A stretch of DNA of 64,000 nt from contig CP053148.1 in NCBI GenBank assembly GCA_014607495.2, positions 1,550,001 through 1,614,000 on the forward strand, given 5' to 3'. This document shows positions 1 to 11,864 of this stretch, one piece after another. Positions within the stretch are counted from its first letter, which is position 1. Each line of letters starts with the position of its first letter. The DNA is from Carposina sasakii (Eukaryota > Arthropoda > Insecta > Lepidoptera > Carposinidae). Made by a program: the position numbers and the translations under genes. The notes beneath the pieces were generated by a model. The model saw only the letters and a program-made list of their open reading frames with translations, was not told the origin of the DNA and did no database searches.

Positions 1-26
1 AACCTTATCTACGAGTATATGTATAC

Positions 27-194
27 CTTCATCAATATACACTGCAGCTGCCTAATACTAATGTGGTCTATAGAGCCGGCGCAGAACTTGCCGAAGAACT
101 TCTTGGCGCCGAGCGCGCGCAGGTCCTGAATCACGAACGGCCACAGGTGCAGCACGTTGTTACGTGACATGCGGTCCCGTTTCTCCACCACCAC
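27..194 (-). CDS. Mical: Mical coding exon 3, FAD domain continuation
   Basis: 56 codons in phase 0, from acceptor CCCTTTCAG to donor GTATAC. The sequence [20 protein letters not shown], then [10 protein letters not shown] and [15 protein letters not shown], is the strongly conserved segment after the Rossmann loop in MICAL proteins. The acidic residue in VVVEKR is expected to bind the FAD ribose. The rest of the enzyme domain and the CH, LIM and bMERB domains usual for the family must lie left of the window. Exons 1 to 3 give 173 uninterrupted N-terminal residues with no frameshift, so the gene looks intact here. Confidence 0.93.
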
Positions 195-261
195 CTGAAA
201 GGGAGAATAAAATAAAAAAATATTCACACACTTTACAAAATACATTAACTTAGACCCACAT

Positions 262-455
262 TAAGATCTCTAAGGTTTTGTGTCGTGGGTACTAAGCAAC
301 AGTATATAAACACATAGAATAAACAGTATAGAAACATCCATGACTCGGACACAAACTTCAATATTCATCATATCAATGTTTGCACCTGCCGGGATTCGAA
401 CCCAGGACCTATGGCGTCGCAGGTAGGACTACCAACTACACCAATCGACCGTCAA
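262..455 (-). mobile_element. tRNA-derived SINE, copy 1
   Basis: The minus strand carries a tRNA-like head at about 370-452. The B box is GGGTTCGAATCCC and the A box is TTGGTGTAGTTGGTAG. A unique tail follows down to about 262, including ACCCACGACACAAAACC. The same head and tail occur at 29012-29202 on the plus strand. It is a pol III retroposon inserted in the Mical intron next to exon 3. No clear target-site duplication was identified. Confidence 0.75.
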
Positions 456-1155
456 ATAAGAAGATAACACTTTCAGATTCCGTAAAAAAATATGTATCAG
501 TCTTATAAGACCCTTTTGTACTAAGTGACTTATAGGCAACAACAAAATACTGAACCTACTGGGCACAGGAAGCTGAAATTTGGCATGTTTGCAGCTTGCT
601 CGGGGAGTGCAAGAGAGCACTAAAATTGACTAAATTTAAAGTTTGTGCGGAAATCTTAATTTTTATGCAGATAATCACATAACATAACAGACACGGCGGC
701 ATGTTCCCGAAATGTCATGCCAGAATAGCCAGAACTAGGGGTCGCGATCTTACAGCTGCGGTCAGCATAGCGAGGACAAGTCTTTTATTTGGCGGTTGTT
801 TTACGGACGGCTACCTGCCTGACGAAAATCCTCCTCGGGTATTAAGATGACTTTCTAATCTATAAATTTTAATCAATTTTTTTTATATTTTTCTTTCAAA
901 ATGATTAACAAACTGCAGCCTAGTATTATTTTAGATTCCAGACCGAGAGAGTTTATTGCCTCGATAAAGATAGCGTTCGCAAGTTCAATGAAACCATACA
1001 TCAAAGAAGATCTCATAAAACTCATTATAAATTATTATATCAGCGAATCGTTTGTCACAGTTTATAGGAAACTGCGCGTTTCAAAGTATTTTCGTAATTG
1101 TCCTGCACAACATAATTACGCAATATTTCCACAAGAGAATCTTTATAATATATGT

Positions 1156-1894
1156 ATATGTCGTGGCCATATTGTAAAATTGATCATTTCATGAAATGGT
1201 CGAGCATTTCATGAAGTGGTCGCATTTCATGAAGTGGCCGATTCAATTTGACCAGATCGTTAAATCGTCTACATTTCACGATTTTGTCATCCACGTTTGG
1301 CCAAATCGTATAAAGATGTCCATAAAATCCGAATGTGGTAAGAGCTTATATAAATAATATATACCGTACACCATATATAAGTATACCATAAGGTGATGGT
1401 ATGATTTTTTTGCTATTATTTATGTGATATTTTCACAATATAATATTAAAAACATAAAAGACTTTACAAAAGCGATCTGGCATCTGGCACATCGCCGGAC
1501 GCTGCCTGGGCACGCTCGTGCTCGCTCGGCTCGTGCGTCATTTGTCATAGTCTAACTAACCTAGTAATCTAAGGGTTTTGTTAACAATATTATTATAAAC
1601 CACCATTAAGTCTAATATACATTATACAATAACACACTATCCGTGAACTTCTTCTGCATCCTACTGCCCCTACTCTCTTTAATTTGTTTTATAACCTAAA
1701 AAATCCGCCAACACATAAATGCGCGCAACCGGTGATTCATGAACTCGATATGATCAATGATCTTGACCACTTCATGAAATGATCGGGCGTTTAGTTGCCC
1801 ATATCGAGAAACGATTTTTATCATCGATCTGCCCAAACCATACTGATGTGGCCAATAGACAGTTGAACTTTTCACGATATGACCACGACATATA
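1156..1894 (+). mobile_element. Inverted-repeat element with CATTTCATGAAATG motifs, copy A
   Basis: The left end reads ATATGTCGTGGCCATATTG and the right end CATATGACCACGACATAT, giving inverted termini. Next to the left terminus lie repeated near-palindromes of the form CATTTCATGAAATG/CATTTCATGAAGTG. A CG-rich patch at 1490-1545 (GCCGGACGCTGCCTGGGCAC) sits in the middle. It matches 62511-63354 almost throughout. Relative to that copy, the palindrome array next to the right terminus is deleted here. No coding capacity is seen, so it is a non-autonomous DNA element of unassigned superfamily. Confidence 0.7.
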
Positions 1895-3693
1895 CATAAC
1901 GCAATTAGTGTAAAGTGTTATCACAGACTATATCGATATTCTAATAGTAATGAGACACAGCAGTGTGCTAGTGATTACTTAGTCTAAGGCAGTGTGATTA
2001 TTGGATACGCCGGCAACTAATGAATCTACCATAACTTTCATGTGTCTGTACTGTATATTCATACACTAATTATAAGTTCCTAACGGTTAAGGCACCACTT
2101 GCTTGTTGAACCTCAAAGCCAATGTAAACAAACATTTATATTGTCGCATTGCCGCACGACTGTTTTTATTGCCTTCGGCGAACTGAAATGTGCAACGCCC
2201 TTTATAGCAGAACTTTTATGTGATGAGTAGCGAAAACACTTTGAAAAATTAATACTTTTAATTTAATATTATTTTTACAAGATTTTAGGAGTTGGATTTG
2301 GAATCGAAGTTGGTATGGAACTGTGCTGTGGAATGGGTGCCGGGATTATTTATACATGAGAGTTTCGGGAAGGGAGGGTTGGAAAGGATTCTGGGAAAAA
2401 CTAATTTTATGAAAACTATTTTAAAACTATTCATTCATTAATAAATCTTTCTTTGGCACGTGTGAAAAGGAAAGATTTCATCACTTAAAGCTTTATCAGG
2501 CGCGGCGTGATCCCTTCGTTAGTCAATGCTTTCTAACACGCGCCAAAAACTAAATGAAAGAAAAAAAAGATAACACTTACTCAGAAATTAGCGCCAATGT
2601 TATGAGCCACTACTCCGTTCAACTACTAGAAATAAATGTCCCTCCTCAGTAAATATTAGTGTTTATAACGAACAGTATGTTTGTCCTATGGTTTTTTATT
2701 TACGAAGAAGTTGATTTGTAGTCTGATAGTTGTATATTAAGATAAACTGACTGTTTGTTTTCCGAATAAATAAAAAAAAAAAAATAGAGCACTAGCCAAT
2801 TCTTTAAGTCTCGAGTTGAAACGAAGCCGAAACGGAACCGTTGTAGACGCTCAGAACAAAGCAATAATTACTTTACGGTGACGTAATTAGATACATTTCA
2901 GCACGAGACAAATATTTGTATAATATGTATTCTGTCATTCTCGCGACCGATGCGTGCTAAAATATTTAAAATATACCTTATTACTCAAGCGGTAAGTATA
3001 TATTGCTTCGCACCGCGTTTCGTTAACGGTTCGTTAGAGGTTGCGTTTCGGCTCAAAAAATTTTCAAGAATTGCTCCCCTGACGGCCTTTTCTAAGATTA
3101 TGGTCATACAAATAAATATTAGTAAATAAACCGAAATCCCATGATAAAAGTAATTGGCAACAATACCATAACAATAAAAGTTGTATTCTTATTGGTTCCA
3201 TATAGTAAATATGTCCTAATTTAGTAGTTTCACTAGCTTCACTCGGCAGCAACTCGTTCAAACGTGGTGTAGAATATAAAACCATAAATACTTTTACATA
3301 ACATTACACGGCAGTATAGACAAAGGCCCTCCTCTACACATAGGCCTGTGCATCCGCAGATGTAATTTCAATGTGTGGCTCAGATAGATTACCGGACGTT
3401 TGGAAAAATCGACGCTACGAACAAATTACAGTCTTAGTTAGTTTTTTTACATTTCCCCGGGTTTCTTAAGGTGTGTAACGAATAGAGGAGGCATTAGAGA
3501 CAGTCTGCACGTTCATTCACTGCACAAAATACGGGCCATGTGAACCACATCTAGTATTCATACTCCAGCACTTACCGATGTGCGTCGTATCTCAATCAGC
3601 CGTAATTACCTAATCTAACGCGAACATGACATTGTTAGAGGGCACGAGATAATCAACTATATTCTACGCTGCACTTTGATGCTACAAATAAAT

Positions 3694-4078
3694 ACATGGT
3701 AATGTTTTTCCATTCCCTTTTTTCCATTTCTTTATTAATAATTTTATAATATATAATATCTTGACTAAGATAAAAACACTTCTCCATAATATAATCCGTT
3801 AGGATATGGTTGATCGTTTCATCATTAAAACATTGTGCTGAGGGATTCAGCTTTTTTTGCCGAGATTTGGCTTATGTATAGCTATCGGGATGAAAAAATA
3901 ACGTTTTCAATAATGTAATTACAAAAAAGAGATGGTAAAATTCGTCATCCGAGTAATTGACCCGGTGGCTCAGTGGTAAGAGCGCTGGCACGGAATGCAG
4001 AGGTCATGGGTTCGATTCCCACCCGGGTGAGGAATTTTTTCCATTTCTTTATTAATAATTTTATAACATGGTAATGTT
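3694..4078 (+). mobile_element. Retroposon with tRNA-like 3' module, copy 1, with target-site duplication
   Basis: Body about 3707-4065 is flanked by a perfect 13-base direct repeat, ACATGGTAATGTT (3694-3706 and 4066-4078), as expected for retroposition. The 3' part carries a tRNA-like module at 3959-4029, followed by GGAATTTTTT and an AT-rich tail (CCATTTCTTTATTAATAATT). The same tail sequence also appears at the 5' end (3721-3740), as if the copied RNA had begun in the tail of a preceding unit. The body from about 3773 to the tail matches 53119-53409. It is not a standard SINE, because the tRNA part is at the 3' rather than the 5' side. Confidence 0.65.
3959..4029 (+). other. tRNA-like module (inside retroposon copy 1)
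   Basis: Contains A box TGGCTCAGTGGTAAGAG, D stem GCTC/GAGC, T arm TGGGTTCGATTCCCA (B box) and a six-pair acceptor ACCCGG/CCGGGT, with a T6 run nine bases downstream as a pol III terminator. The anticodon stem (CTGGC/GCAGA) does not pair well, so I do not call a functional tRNA or an anticodon. It is best read as tRNA-derived sequence carried by the repeat. Confidence 0.55.
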
Positions 4079-4799
4079 GTCAACGTGAAAGTTCTGTGCT
4101 ACTTTTGCGATAAAACGGATGAATTAATTTTAAAGAAGCTAGAGATGTGTCTAAACAAGATACTATACAACTTATCTCCGAAATTTTATTTTTTAATTAT
4201 CTGTAAGGAACTATTTAAAAATATACATACATACACTCGAAAAACATAATCCTCTTTCTGAAACTGTCAGGTAAAATATCTCGGAGGTTTCATGGGAAAC
4301 TTAGAAAGATACTAATAGGACACATTTAATTGCGAGAAAACTGGGATTTTGCAGATTCCTATTAGGCATTTACGTGTATGCAGTCCATGCGGATGACGTC
4401 ACTTAGGACAAAACACAATCATGTACAAAAGCCACGGCAACTTTTTGCTTGTATTTTGCATCCGTAAGAACAATGCATATAAAAAACGACCGCAGTTGCT
4501 GAGCTAGGTTAGGTTATGCATTTTATTTGTATTATGTTATAAATGTATTTTAATAATTTAAGGAATAACTTAGCTATTTTAGAAATAACTTTAATACTTG
4601 ACAACTCACAAACTTCAATACATAATCTTATATTGAAAGTTTTGATTCTTCCAGTAATAGCTCACACATTATCCCAGCGGCAAGACTGTTTCTCAAGCTC
4701 GCTCGAAATCTATTTCCCTAAAAAAATGGCGCGTTACCGAGTGACTCGTATTTTTTTAAAACAATTATATAATTTAACGACAGTTTTATGTATACTGAC

Positions 4800-4973
4800 C
4801 ACTTTAGCGCCTAGCAGCTGGCACTCAATGGCCGCCCGCAGGCCACAAGGCCCGGCACCTATGATGAGCACCTTCCCTGCGCACGCGCGGCCCTTGCCAT
4901 ACACCTTGTGGTTGGCGCGCGCGTCGAACTTCTTGAACAGCGCCTGCGCCTTCCACGAGCTGGCAAGCTTCGC
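4800..4973 (-). CDS. Mical: Mical coding exon 2, FAD-binding loop
   Basis: 58 codons in phase 0, from an acceptor CATTTCAG to the donor GTCAGTATA. It continues the MICAL monooxygenase domain. [16 protein letters not shown] is the GxGxxG dinucleotide-binding loop that holds the ADP part of FAD, residues about 94-109 of the predicted protein. Before it, [16 protein letters not shown] matches the MICAL linker (WKAQALW-KKLDKRA type). The strand-loop-helix ends in LLGAKV, which runs directly into VVVEKRDR of the next exon, as in other MICALs. The intron to exon 1 is about 12 kb. Confidence 0.92.
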
Positions 4974-5178
4974 CTGAAATGTTTATGTTTGGCTTAGTTA
5001 AAATCATTTGTTGTTAAATAAGTGTGTTATACGCAGCGATGTTACATTAAACAATAATAAGTAGTGAAGACTTTCCTAGTTATAATTACTAATAAATAAA
5101 GTTAAAGCGAAATATAGAGTACAAAAAAACAAATATCAATAAATCACTGGCAATTTTAGCATATTTATATAAAATATA

Positions 5179-5462
5179 CTAGCGGACCTGACAGACGTTG
5201 TCCTGTCCCACTCCTTTGAACTAACGTCACCCAATTGTTTTGCCTTCCCGGATTTTCAAATTTCGAAGAAATCGTTTATATGGGAATGTAGAAAAGGAAT
5301 GTTTTAGACATGTCCAGGCATTTTTTTTTTTAATTTTCTCTCTGTTAGAATCATCCCTGTATTTCAAGGAATATGCTAAAAAAGAATTAGCGAAATCGGT
5401 TCAGGCGTTCTCGAGATTCGCGCTTACCAACACATTTAGCGATTCATTTTTATATTATAAGA
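5179..5462 (-). mobile_element. Non-autonomous Helitron-like element
   Basis: On the minus strand it starts TCTTATAATATAAAAATG and ends GTCAGGTCCGCTAG, giving the TC...CTAG termini of Helitrons with no inverted repeats. About 284 bases and no coding sequence. It contains the frequent lepidopteran Helitron phrase complementary to GCGAAATCGGTTCAGG. Confidence 0.55.
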
Positions 5463-5651
5463 TTATATTTCGTTAGAGACTGACAAACATTTACATTGGT
5501 TTACATTGTAATATGTAATATGGACATCGCCTTATATCGAGATCGCGAGCAGACTACACGATAAGAGAAATCACTTAAAATATGTTCGGAGATATCACAG
5601 CGGACACAGATAGACATTAGCGTGAGAAAAAAATTGACAGAGTGCCGACAT

Positions 5652-5930
5652 TGGGCGTTTTTCTACTAGACGACCCGACAACGACATGACCACGACATCT
5701 GGTCATATAATATGAGGGGGGTCGTATCGTGGTCGTGTCTAGTGGAAAAACATTTAAATGTTTTCATAATATATTTTTTACTGTTTTAATTTTAAATATT
5801 AGTGATAAGGAATTTATTAACTAGCCATGTTGTGACCATTTAATACATTTTTACTTCCAAAAAAAAAGCAGTGGTCTTGTCGTAGCCGTGGTCGTGTCGT
5901 TGTCGCGTCATCTAGTGAAAAAAACGCCCA
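5652..5930. mobile_element. MITE with TGGGCGTTTTT termini
   Basis: Left end TGGGCGTTTTTCTACTAGAC and right end ATCTAGTGAAAAAAACGCCC plus A form imperfect inverted repeats of about 25 bases. The subterminal parts are rich in CGTGGTCGTGTCG and its complement on both sides. 279 bases, non-coding. Confidence 0.6.
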
Positions 5931-6976
5931 TTCGCTAAGAAAGGAAATACATAAATATTGCCAGCAGTTTACTGAAATCTGAACGCGGGTATCCGAGGCA
6001 CGTAGCGACACGTCGGCCGTGTTAATGAAACACGAGACACGGAGACACCTAATTTACAAGTTACTTGTTGACAGATATACAAGTCGTATTATTTTCGCAT
6101 TATATTAGGCAGTAGGAATTTATAATTATAGCTTATGCTAGCGATTTTTTCGCGTTGATTTATTAGAATGGTAGCGGTTGGAACTAACTTAAATCCTTTC
6201 AGTATTTTCAGAGAAACTTTCCCTCTTTTGTTTCTTTTCGTATTATATCTTCGACAGTCAGCAGTTTGAAAACGCTCAGCACTCATCAGGGTAATTCATC
6301 TGAAATAGCCCTGATACAAAAAAGTTACGACATTCTTTATCATATCGCGTCGCAAGCCACATGAAAGAAAATTACCCATGAGAATAATCTTTCTGAAAGT
6401 ATCTCCATAACTCATACCGTAGCTCACAAGCAAAATTACCAACATTAGTACACAAACATACATTGCGCGTAACGGAATATAATTCAGAGTAAGTGCACAT
6501 AAATACCGTCTAATTAGTTGTATCTTGACATTAACTATATTTACAACTTTAGCAACCACTAGGAAAACGCCCAGCGTAAATAGGTAAATTCCCGTGTAAG
6601 ATCTATTTATACACCGGGAAATGGGTACAATTTGGAGATGCATGCCAAAAATTTAGATAATAGCAGATTGAATTCGCATATATAGCAGTGTAGAAATTGT
6701 AGGTAATATATTATTATTTAGAGCAAGGACATTTCACATAGACAACACACAAGAACTCATGAGTTGTCTGCTGTTAGAATTTCCTGACAAAGGACTTGAG
6801 AAGTAGTTGTTATCCCTTTGTAATTATTGCTCACTGGAAGCGGACAACTTTACATGCAAGTAGAGCCAATAGATTGCCACGATATAAGATCTTGCCAGGT
6901 TTTATGGCAAGATCCACCTATGTATTTTGCCACCCGGGTAAAGGAACACAGAAAATAACAAATATACACAGGTCTT

Positions 6977-7130
6977 CACAAAATGGGGTAGCTAAAACTG
7001 CAGGATCCTGATGTGAATGATCAGTGACAAGTTGCTAGCTCATCGCCTGAGAGAATGCCCGAGTTCCTTAGTCGACTCTTACGACATGCACGGAAGGAGA
7101 TGCAGCTGATGTATTCTAGTGATGCCCCTA
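6977..7130 (+). repeat. Dispersed repeat family A, copy
   Basis: Shares AAATGGGGTAGC, then GTGACAAGTTGCTAGCTCAT, GAGTTCCTTAGTCGACTC and GATGCAGCTGATGTATTCTA with many other places in the window. The family consensus is about 220 bases, with no clear terminal inverted repeats and no coding sequence. It may be a SINE or an old non-autonomous element. Confidence 0.65.
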
Positions 7131-7737
7131 TATGTCTGTGTAGTGTATTACAGCCAGTGGGCAAAAATCTATTTCACCTAAAAGGACAGTTTATATATTG
7201 CCCCTTTTATATTCGCCGCCGCACCTATGGGAAAGCACCTGAATCCTCCCCGATGTGTAAAATATTTTCTTACGTGAATTACGAAAAATTCGCTCGTTAC
7301 GGCCTCGTACTCGCAAATAATTACACAAGTTAGCTTTTCACCAATTTGATCAGTATCTAAAAGAAATAATCCACTTAGCTATTTTAACTGTCGCGGAATT
7401 AGCATAGGAATAAGTTTCATAGTAAAAAAAAAATATCATTGATAAATATACCTTGATAAAAATCTTTGATAATAATAATTATAAAATCAAACACTAAAAT
7501 AATCTAAGTTATTTATGTGTATTCGAACGTTATTTGATTATACGCTAGACATCAAACAAAACGTTTAACTGACGAGAGAAGTGTGAATTTCTTTTCTGTG
7601 TGTACTTTCTTACTTTAGTTTGACGCCATAAAAACAAACTCTGAATTAAATTGAATATTTCTCAGCTATTCTTTACTGTATATTTCATAATGCTGAAAAA
7701 CAGAGATCCTACTCTGGATAAATATACATATAATCAT

Positions 7738-7850
7738 GCATACATACAATCACGCCTTTATCCCTTACGGGGTAGGCAAGGCACCAAAGGGCCGATAGAA
7801 CCACATGGTGCCACATCTGACCAATTTTGAGGGTATAGTTGAGATGTACG
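7738..7850 (+). repeat. Dispersed lepidopteran repeat (CACGCCTTTATCCC type)
   Basis: CAATCACGCCTTTATCCC, GGGGTAGGCA, GAACCACATGGTGCCAC and CAATTTTGAGGGTATAGTTG recur in inverse orientation at 25235-25345, and a short piece (TATAGGGGTAGGCAGAGAC) at 62376-62394. This wording is common in moth genomes. Class not determined. Confidence 0.55.
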
Positions 7851-8574
7851 ACAAATTTATATAATTTATATAGATTTGCATTCCCTACTCTTGATTCCCA
7901 TCTCCCTCTTTGTGCTAAAATTGCCCTTTATCTACATACGTTTGTGACGCGGTTATACGTAATCTATAACAGTCAGTAGGTCGTCCCATATCACAATCAG
8001 ACCACTGTTATTTCCGCTAATAGATAAGATTTTTATAATTTAGGTGTTTGCATGAATAAACAACTGACTGGTTTAGTATAAAACTTTTGCTGTAAGTAAG
8101 TGCGATTTTCCTGTTTTCTCTTATTAGAGGACTCTATGATCGACCCCAGCCGGTATGTTTCCGGCAAACCCATAGATTGCAAAATACGGATTCTTAAAAT
8201 CGGTCGCGCTGTCATCCCTTGACGTTTAGCGATCAGTTGCCGACGTGACGCCCACCGAATATGCCAACAACTTATTTTATGCATGTCAGTATAGATGTGC
8301 AAATACCGCGCAAGAAAGTGTGATTCGCACGTATAAACAGTATAAACCATTGTTATGCACTCATTTGCATACGAAACGGATGATATATGCCAATCGTTAC
8401 TTCCTGAGGAAGGTGAGGTATAATAGGAGTTTCTATTTCCGGCCGCAGCCGGTAGAGGTGGGACAGGCGCGGATTTTGCGGGATGTGTCTTACACATTGT
8501 GTAAGCAATGTTTCATCCTACCTATCTCATAAATTAGGCATATGCTGCGCTGCATTGTTGCACTATAGTGCATG

Positions 8575-8858
8575 TACAGGATGATTTTTGGTCGTCAACG
8601 TTCCCGAAAACTACGGAATCTCATCATCATCACGATCATTTTTCTCCATGGAAGCATACCTGGGAAGTGTGTGGTTTCCACCAAAGTTGAGTAAATAGTG
8701 CGTTTTTCTTAAATGCACATAGGCACAGCAAGATAGAAATACCTATAAATAAACATGAACCTAGACACTATAAATTTCGCAGTCAAGTAATTTACCCCGC
8801 ATAAACTTACTTTATTTTATGGAGTACGCACCTTCGTTAAAGGTGGCCACAAAAAAAC
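8575..8858 (+). mobile_element. TACAGGGTGA-type MITE, partial
   Basis: Starts TACAGGATGATTTTTGGTCG and follows the same family as 13701-14042 and 46234-46664 (TCATCATCATCACGATCATT, TTTCTCCATGGAAGCATACC, TAAACTTACTTTATTTTATG). The 3' terminus CACCCTGTA is not preserved here. Confidence 0.6.
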
Positions 8859-9839
8859 ATCAGAAGCACTTTGTCCTTGCTAAAGGGTTATATTTTTCGA
8901 GTGTACCTATATATGCATGTATGTATATTCCTTGGGCACGCTCTAGATCAGCGGTAGTCACACTTTTCCGACCAAGGGTGTGATTGACAAGTGAGTGCCG
9001 GCGCCGAGCCGCAGACTATGTAAAGGCGCTCCAAGATCGTTTGCACACTTATGCAAATCTAGGGCCAGGTAGTTGCCAGGTCGAAAAACCTAAAAACCGG
9101 ACAGACCTGCCTGTTTGGCCGGATATTTGGGTAAAAAATCTGGACAGGCGGACACCTTACATTATTTATGCTTTTATGTACTTATTAATTAATTGGTACG
9201 GAAATTATTGTCTCGTAAAAATTTATATTAGTCTTGTATAATAAATAATAATTTGTATTAGTCTTGAGAGTGACACTGTCGGGTTTTTTTTTCTAAAGTA
9301 ATGAGTAGGTACTTTATGTGATGCTGAGCGTAACTGATTTGGGAGAACGATAAACTTTGGTGTATATTATATCAAAATTATGCAATCTACATGAGATAAA
9401 AGTCAAATAAAATGTTTAAAAACATTGGCCGTTACTTTACATGTTCCGCTGTTCAAGCGTACATAGCATAGGCAGATAGAACAATATTCGAATAGCCCTT
9501 TCGACCGTTTCCTTTCTATAATTACGACGCCCCACTTAAGAAGGTCACACCGTGCGAGCATTGAGATTAACCGCGACCATAGTAAAAACAAACATGTAGT
9601 TTATATTCCTAAAACGCGTCATTAAAGTAGCGCACTGTTATCGCTAAACAAATATGTCAACTTATACTTATTATTATTGACAAAACTAAAGGCCGCTACA
9701 AGCGACTCTTTCCGCGTAATCTTTAGACTTCAAGTTTTTCCATATCTCGTGGTAATTTCGGAAAATTCTTCGTTCACACAACAGTATGGCAGTAAGTCTG
9801 TCAGTCACTCAGTCAGAAAAGGAAGAGTTTTATATATTA

Positions 9840-9960
9840 ACTAGCAGATAGCCACGACTTCGTCCGCGAAAATTTTCGACTTCCCGTTTTGGCAGTTCCT
9901 ATGGAATTTTGACATATCGTAGGTACGTCTATAGGTATGTTGAATAAAATAAGTACATAG
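9840..9960 (-). mobile_element. Helitron 3' end fragment
   Basis: Read on the minus strand the fragment ends TTCGCGGACGAAGTCGTGGC and then the CTAG terminus, with the hairpin typical of lepidopteran Helitrons. The upstream boundary is unclear. Confidence 0.4.
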
Positions 9961-10039
9961 ATACCTACTTACGTCGCTCCCTGCAAATATACAACTCTCA
10001 TGCTAGACCTAAAAGCTTAGCAATGCCAGTCACCTCTCA

Positions 10040-10335
10040 TCTAATATATAAAATTCTCGTGTCACGGTGTTAGAAGTTAAACTCCTCCGAAACGGCTCGA
10101 CCGATTTTCGTAAATCTTTGCATGCATATCGGTTAGGGTGGAGAATCGGACAACATCTATTTTTCATCCCCCTAAATGTTAAGGGTGGTCCACCCCTAAT
10201 TTTTTTTTTTGACAAAAATTTTTGTTTTTATTTTTTTTATGATACAGCATACAAAAATACATACAACCATGAATTTTCATCCCTCTAGGATCAACCCCTT
10301 TTACATGGCAAAACAACGTTTGCCGGGTCAGCTAT
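10040..10335 (+). mobile_element. Non-autonomous Helitron-like element
   Basis: Starts TCTAATATATAAAATTCTCG and ends CAACGTTTGCCGGGTCAGCT with a final CTAT in place of CTAG. The interior includes GAAACGGCTCGACCGATTTT, a phrase recurrent in moth Helitrons. The overlapping open frames on both strands reflect repeat sequence, not genes. Confidence 0.5.
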
Positions 10336-10768
10336 AATCATATAATAATACTGATATCTGTACTTATAGCATTGGGCTGGACAACTAAAGTGAACCTTCA
10401 GTGCTGTATCTCTCTTGGACAGTATTTCCTGTCAACAAGTACCATGCATACTCCAGTTCTTTCAGAAAACAACGTACACAACCTACTTGTCTTATTGTAC
10501 TAGGCAGTTGAATAACTAATTAACCGGTTACAATAATAGATCTTGTTTGTATGATAAAATAGTTTTAACAATTAGTGCATTTCGGTACCGCAAAATAACA
10601 GGTATACGAGTATGCACTACAATTGAGTTGAAGTTGGGTATTCAAAATTTCAAAACTTCGACGGCAAAAGCGCGAGAAATTAACACGAACTTTGACATCG
10701 GCACGTAACTAGATCAAACATTCTACAGCAACATAGTTACTGAAATCTTCATTCGATGAATATATCTA

Positions 10769-10935
10769 CAGGGTGTCACAAATGGTATGTGTTAAACGAA
10801 ATGAATTGTTTTTAATATAGGTAGTGTAGCCCACTATTATAGAGAACCTAAAGGCAAAATTTGAGACTCGAAATCACATTTTTGTTTTTCAACCCGCTAC
10901 TACTCCATATTTTTTATGTGAAATACCGAATCGAT
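10769..10935 (+). mobile_element. Half copy of a CAGGGTGT snapback MITE
   Basis: CAGGGTGTCACAAATGGTAT followed by GCCCACTATTATAGAGAACC and GAGACTCGAAATCACATTTT corresponds to one arm of the complete palindromic element at 38272-38536. The other arm is missing. Confidence 0.5.
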
Positions 10936-11864
10936 TTTAATAAAACTTGGCAGTTAGATAGAATGATAATATTTATTGTTTACTAGTACACACGGACGAT
11001 GTCGTCGGCTTCCACTAGTTCACCATAAGCCAGTAACGACACGCATTATTTTCATACAACGCACCATAGATAACTTTACAACAGCGTACGCGCCGATAAG
11101 TAGGAAGCACGCACTAGTACTTTATTGTTGCAACAACTAATGAGCGGTCCACGTAATAAGTAAAACGTAATGCTTGCCACGGCAATGACGTCTCTATGCT
11201 AATGTACACAATGCACATTATGTACAACTACAACGCAGTGGTCCATGAGAAAAATAATAATACATTATGTTAAACCATAAGTGCATATAATTATATGAAT
11301 ATACAATACAATGTTACTGCATTCTGAAGACACTCGCATAGCAATATAACGCAGCATGTGAAGGACGACATGATAATACGCCAGACAGGAAAAGTTTATA
11401 AGTAAGATAATTTTACAATTAAGTAATTAGTACATACATCTAGAAACATACAAGCTTATACTAGCATATGTATTTAGTGGTGCCTGTGAGTAGTTTAGTA
11501 TAGCATCTTGTTAAACTTGAAAAATTAACAGCTTTGCTTGCATTTAGTGCAACGTTGCACATAGTAAATTCATTTCAGTTTATTTCAAAATAATAGTTGA
11601 CGATAAACACACAATTTTCAAATATGTTTTCCCTTGGCCTAGTAATACAACCTTTTTCGTGGTATAATAAATACAACCTTCAGTGAACATATTAAATTGT
11701 TACCCATTCTTTGTTCGTATACCTTCTGTTAGTATTAGACGCTACCTTGGTTGCCCACAGCGAACTGATAAAGAAAATTAATCCATACTGATTATTGTAC
11801 ATAACAAACGCTAAAATTCAAATTATTCAACAATAACAGTTTACTAATATGTACGAAACTAGGC

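Larger units (their letters stand above)
195..4799 (-). other. Mical intron between coding exons 2 and 3
   Basis: AT-rich intron, about 4.6 kb. It holds a SINE (262-455), an inverted-repeat element (1156-1894) and a tRNA-module retroposon (3694-4078). In 460-1150, 1900-3690 and 4080-4790 I see only AT-rich sequence without recognisable coding or conserved structure. The small open frames there have no family features. Confidence 0.7.

Noticed and set aside
901..1194. Open frame of 97 codons in the Mical intron
   Set aside because: AT-rich, no motif, runs into the inverted-repeat element.
3959..4029. Functional tRNA gene
   Set aside because: A and B boxes and acceptor look good, but the anticodon stem does not pair and the unit is embedded in a retroposon with target duplications.
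4543..4977. Plus-strand open frame of 144 codons over Mical exon 2
   Set aside because: The complementary strand holds the conserved FAD-binding exon with proper splice sites; the plus frame is its shadow.
6296..6643. Minus-strand hydrophobic open frame of 115 codons
   Set aside because: AT-rich composition gives hydrophobic codons; no homologous family, start context or neighbouring exon supports it.
8033..8532. Overlapping long frames on both strands
   Set aside because: No recognisable domain on either strand; the region lies in an intron with repeat sequence.
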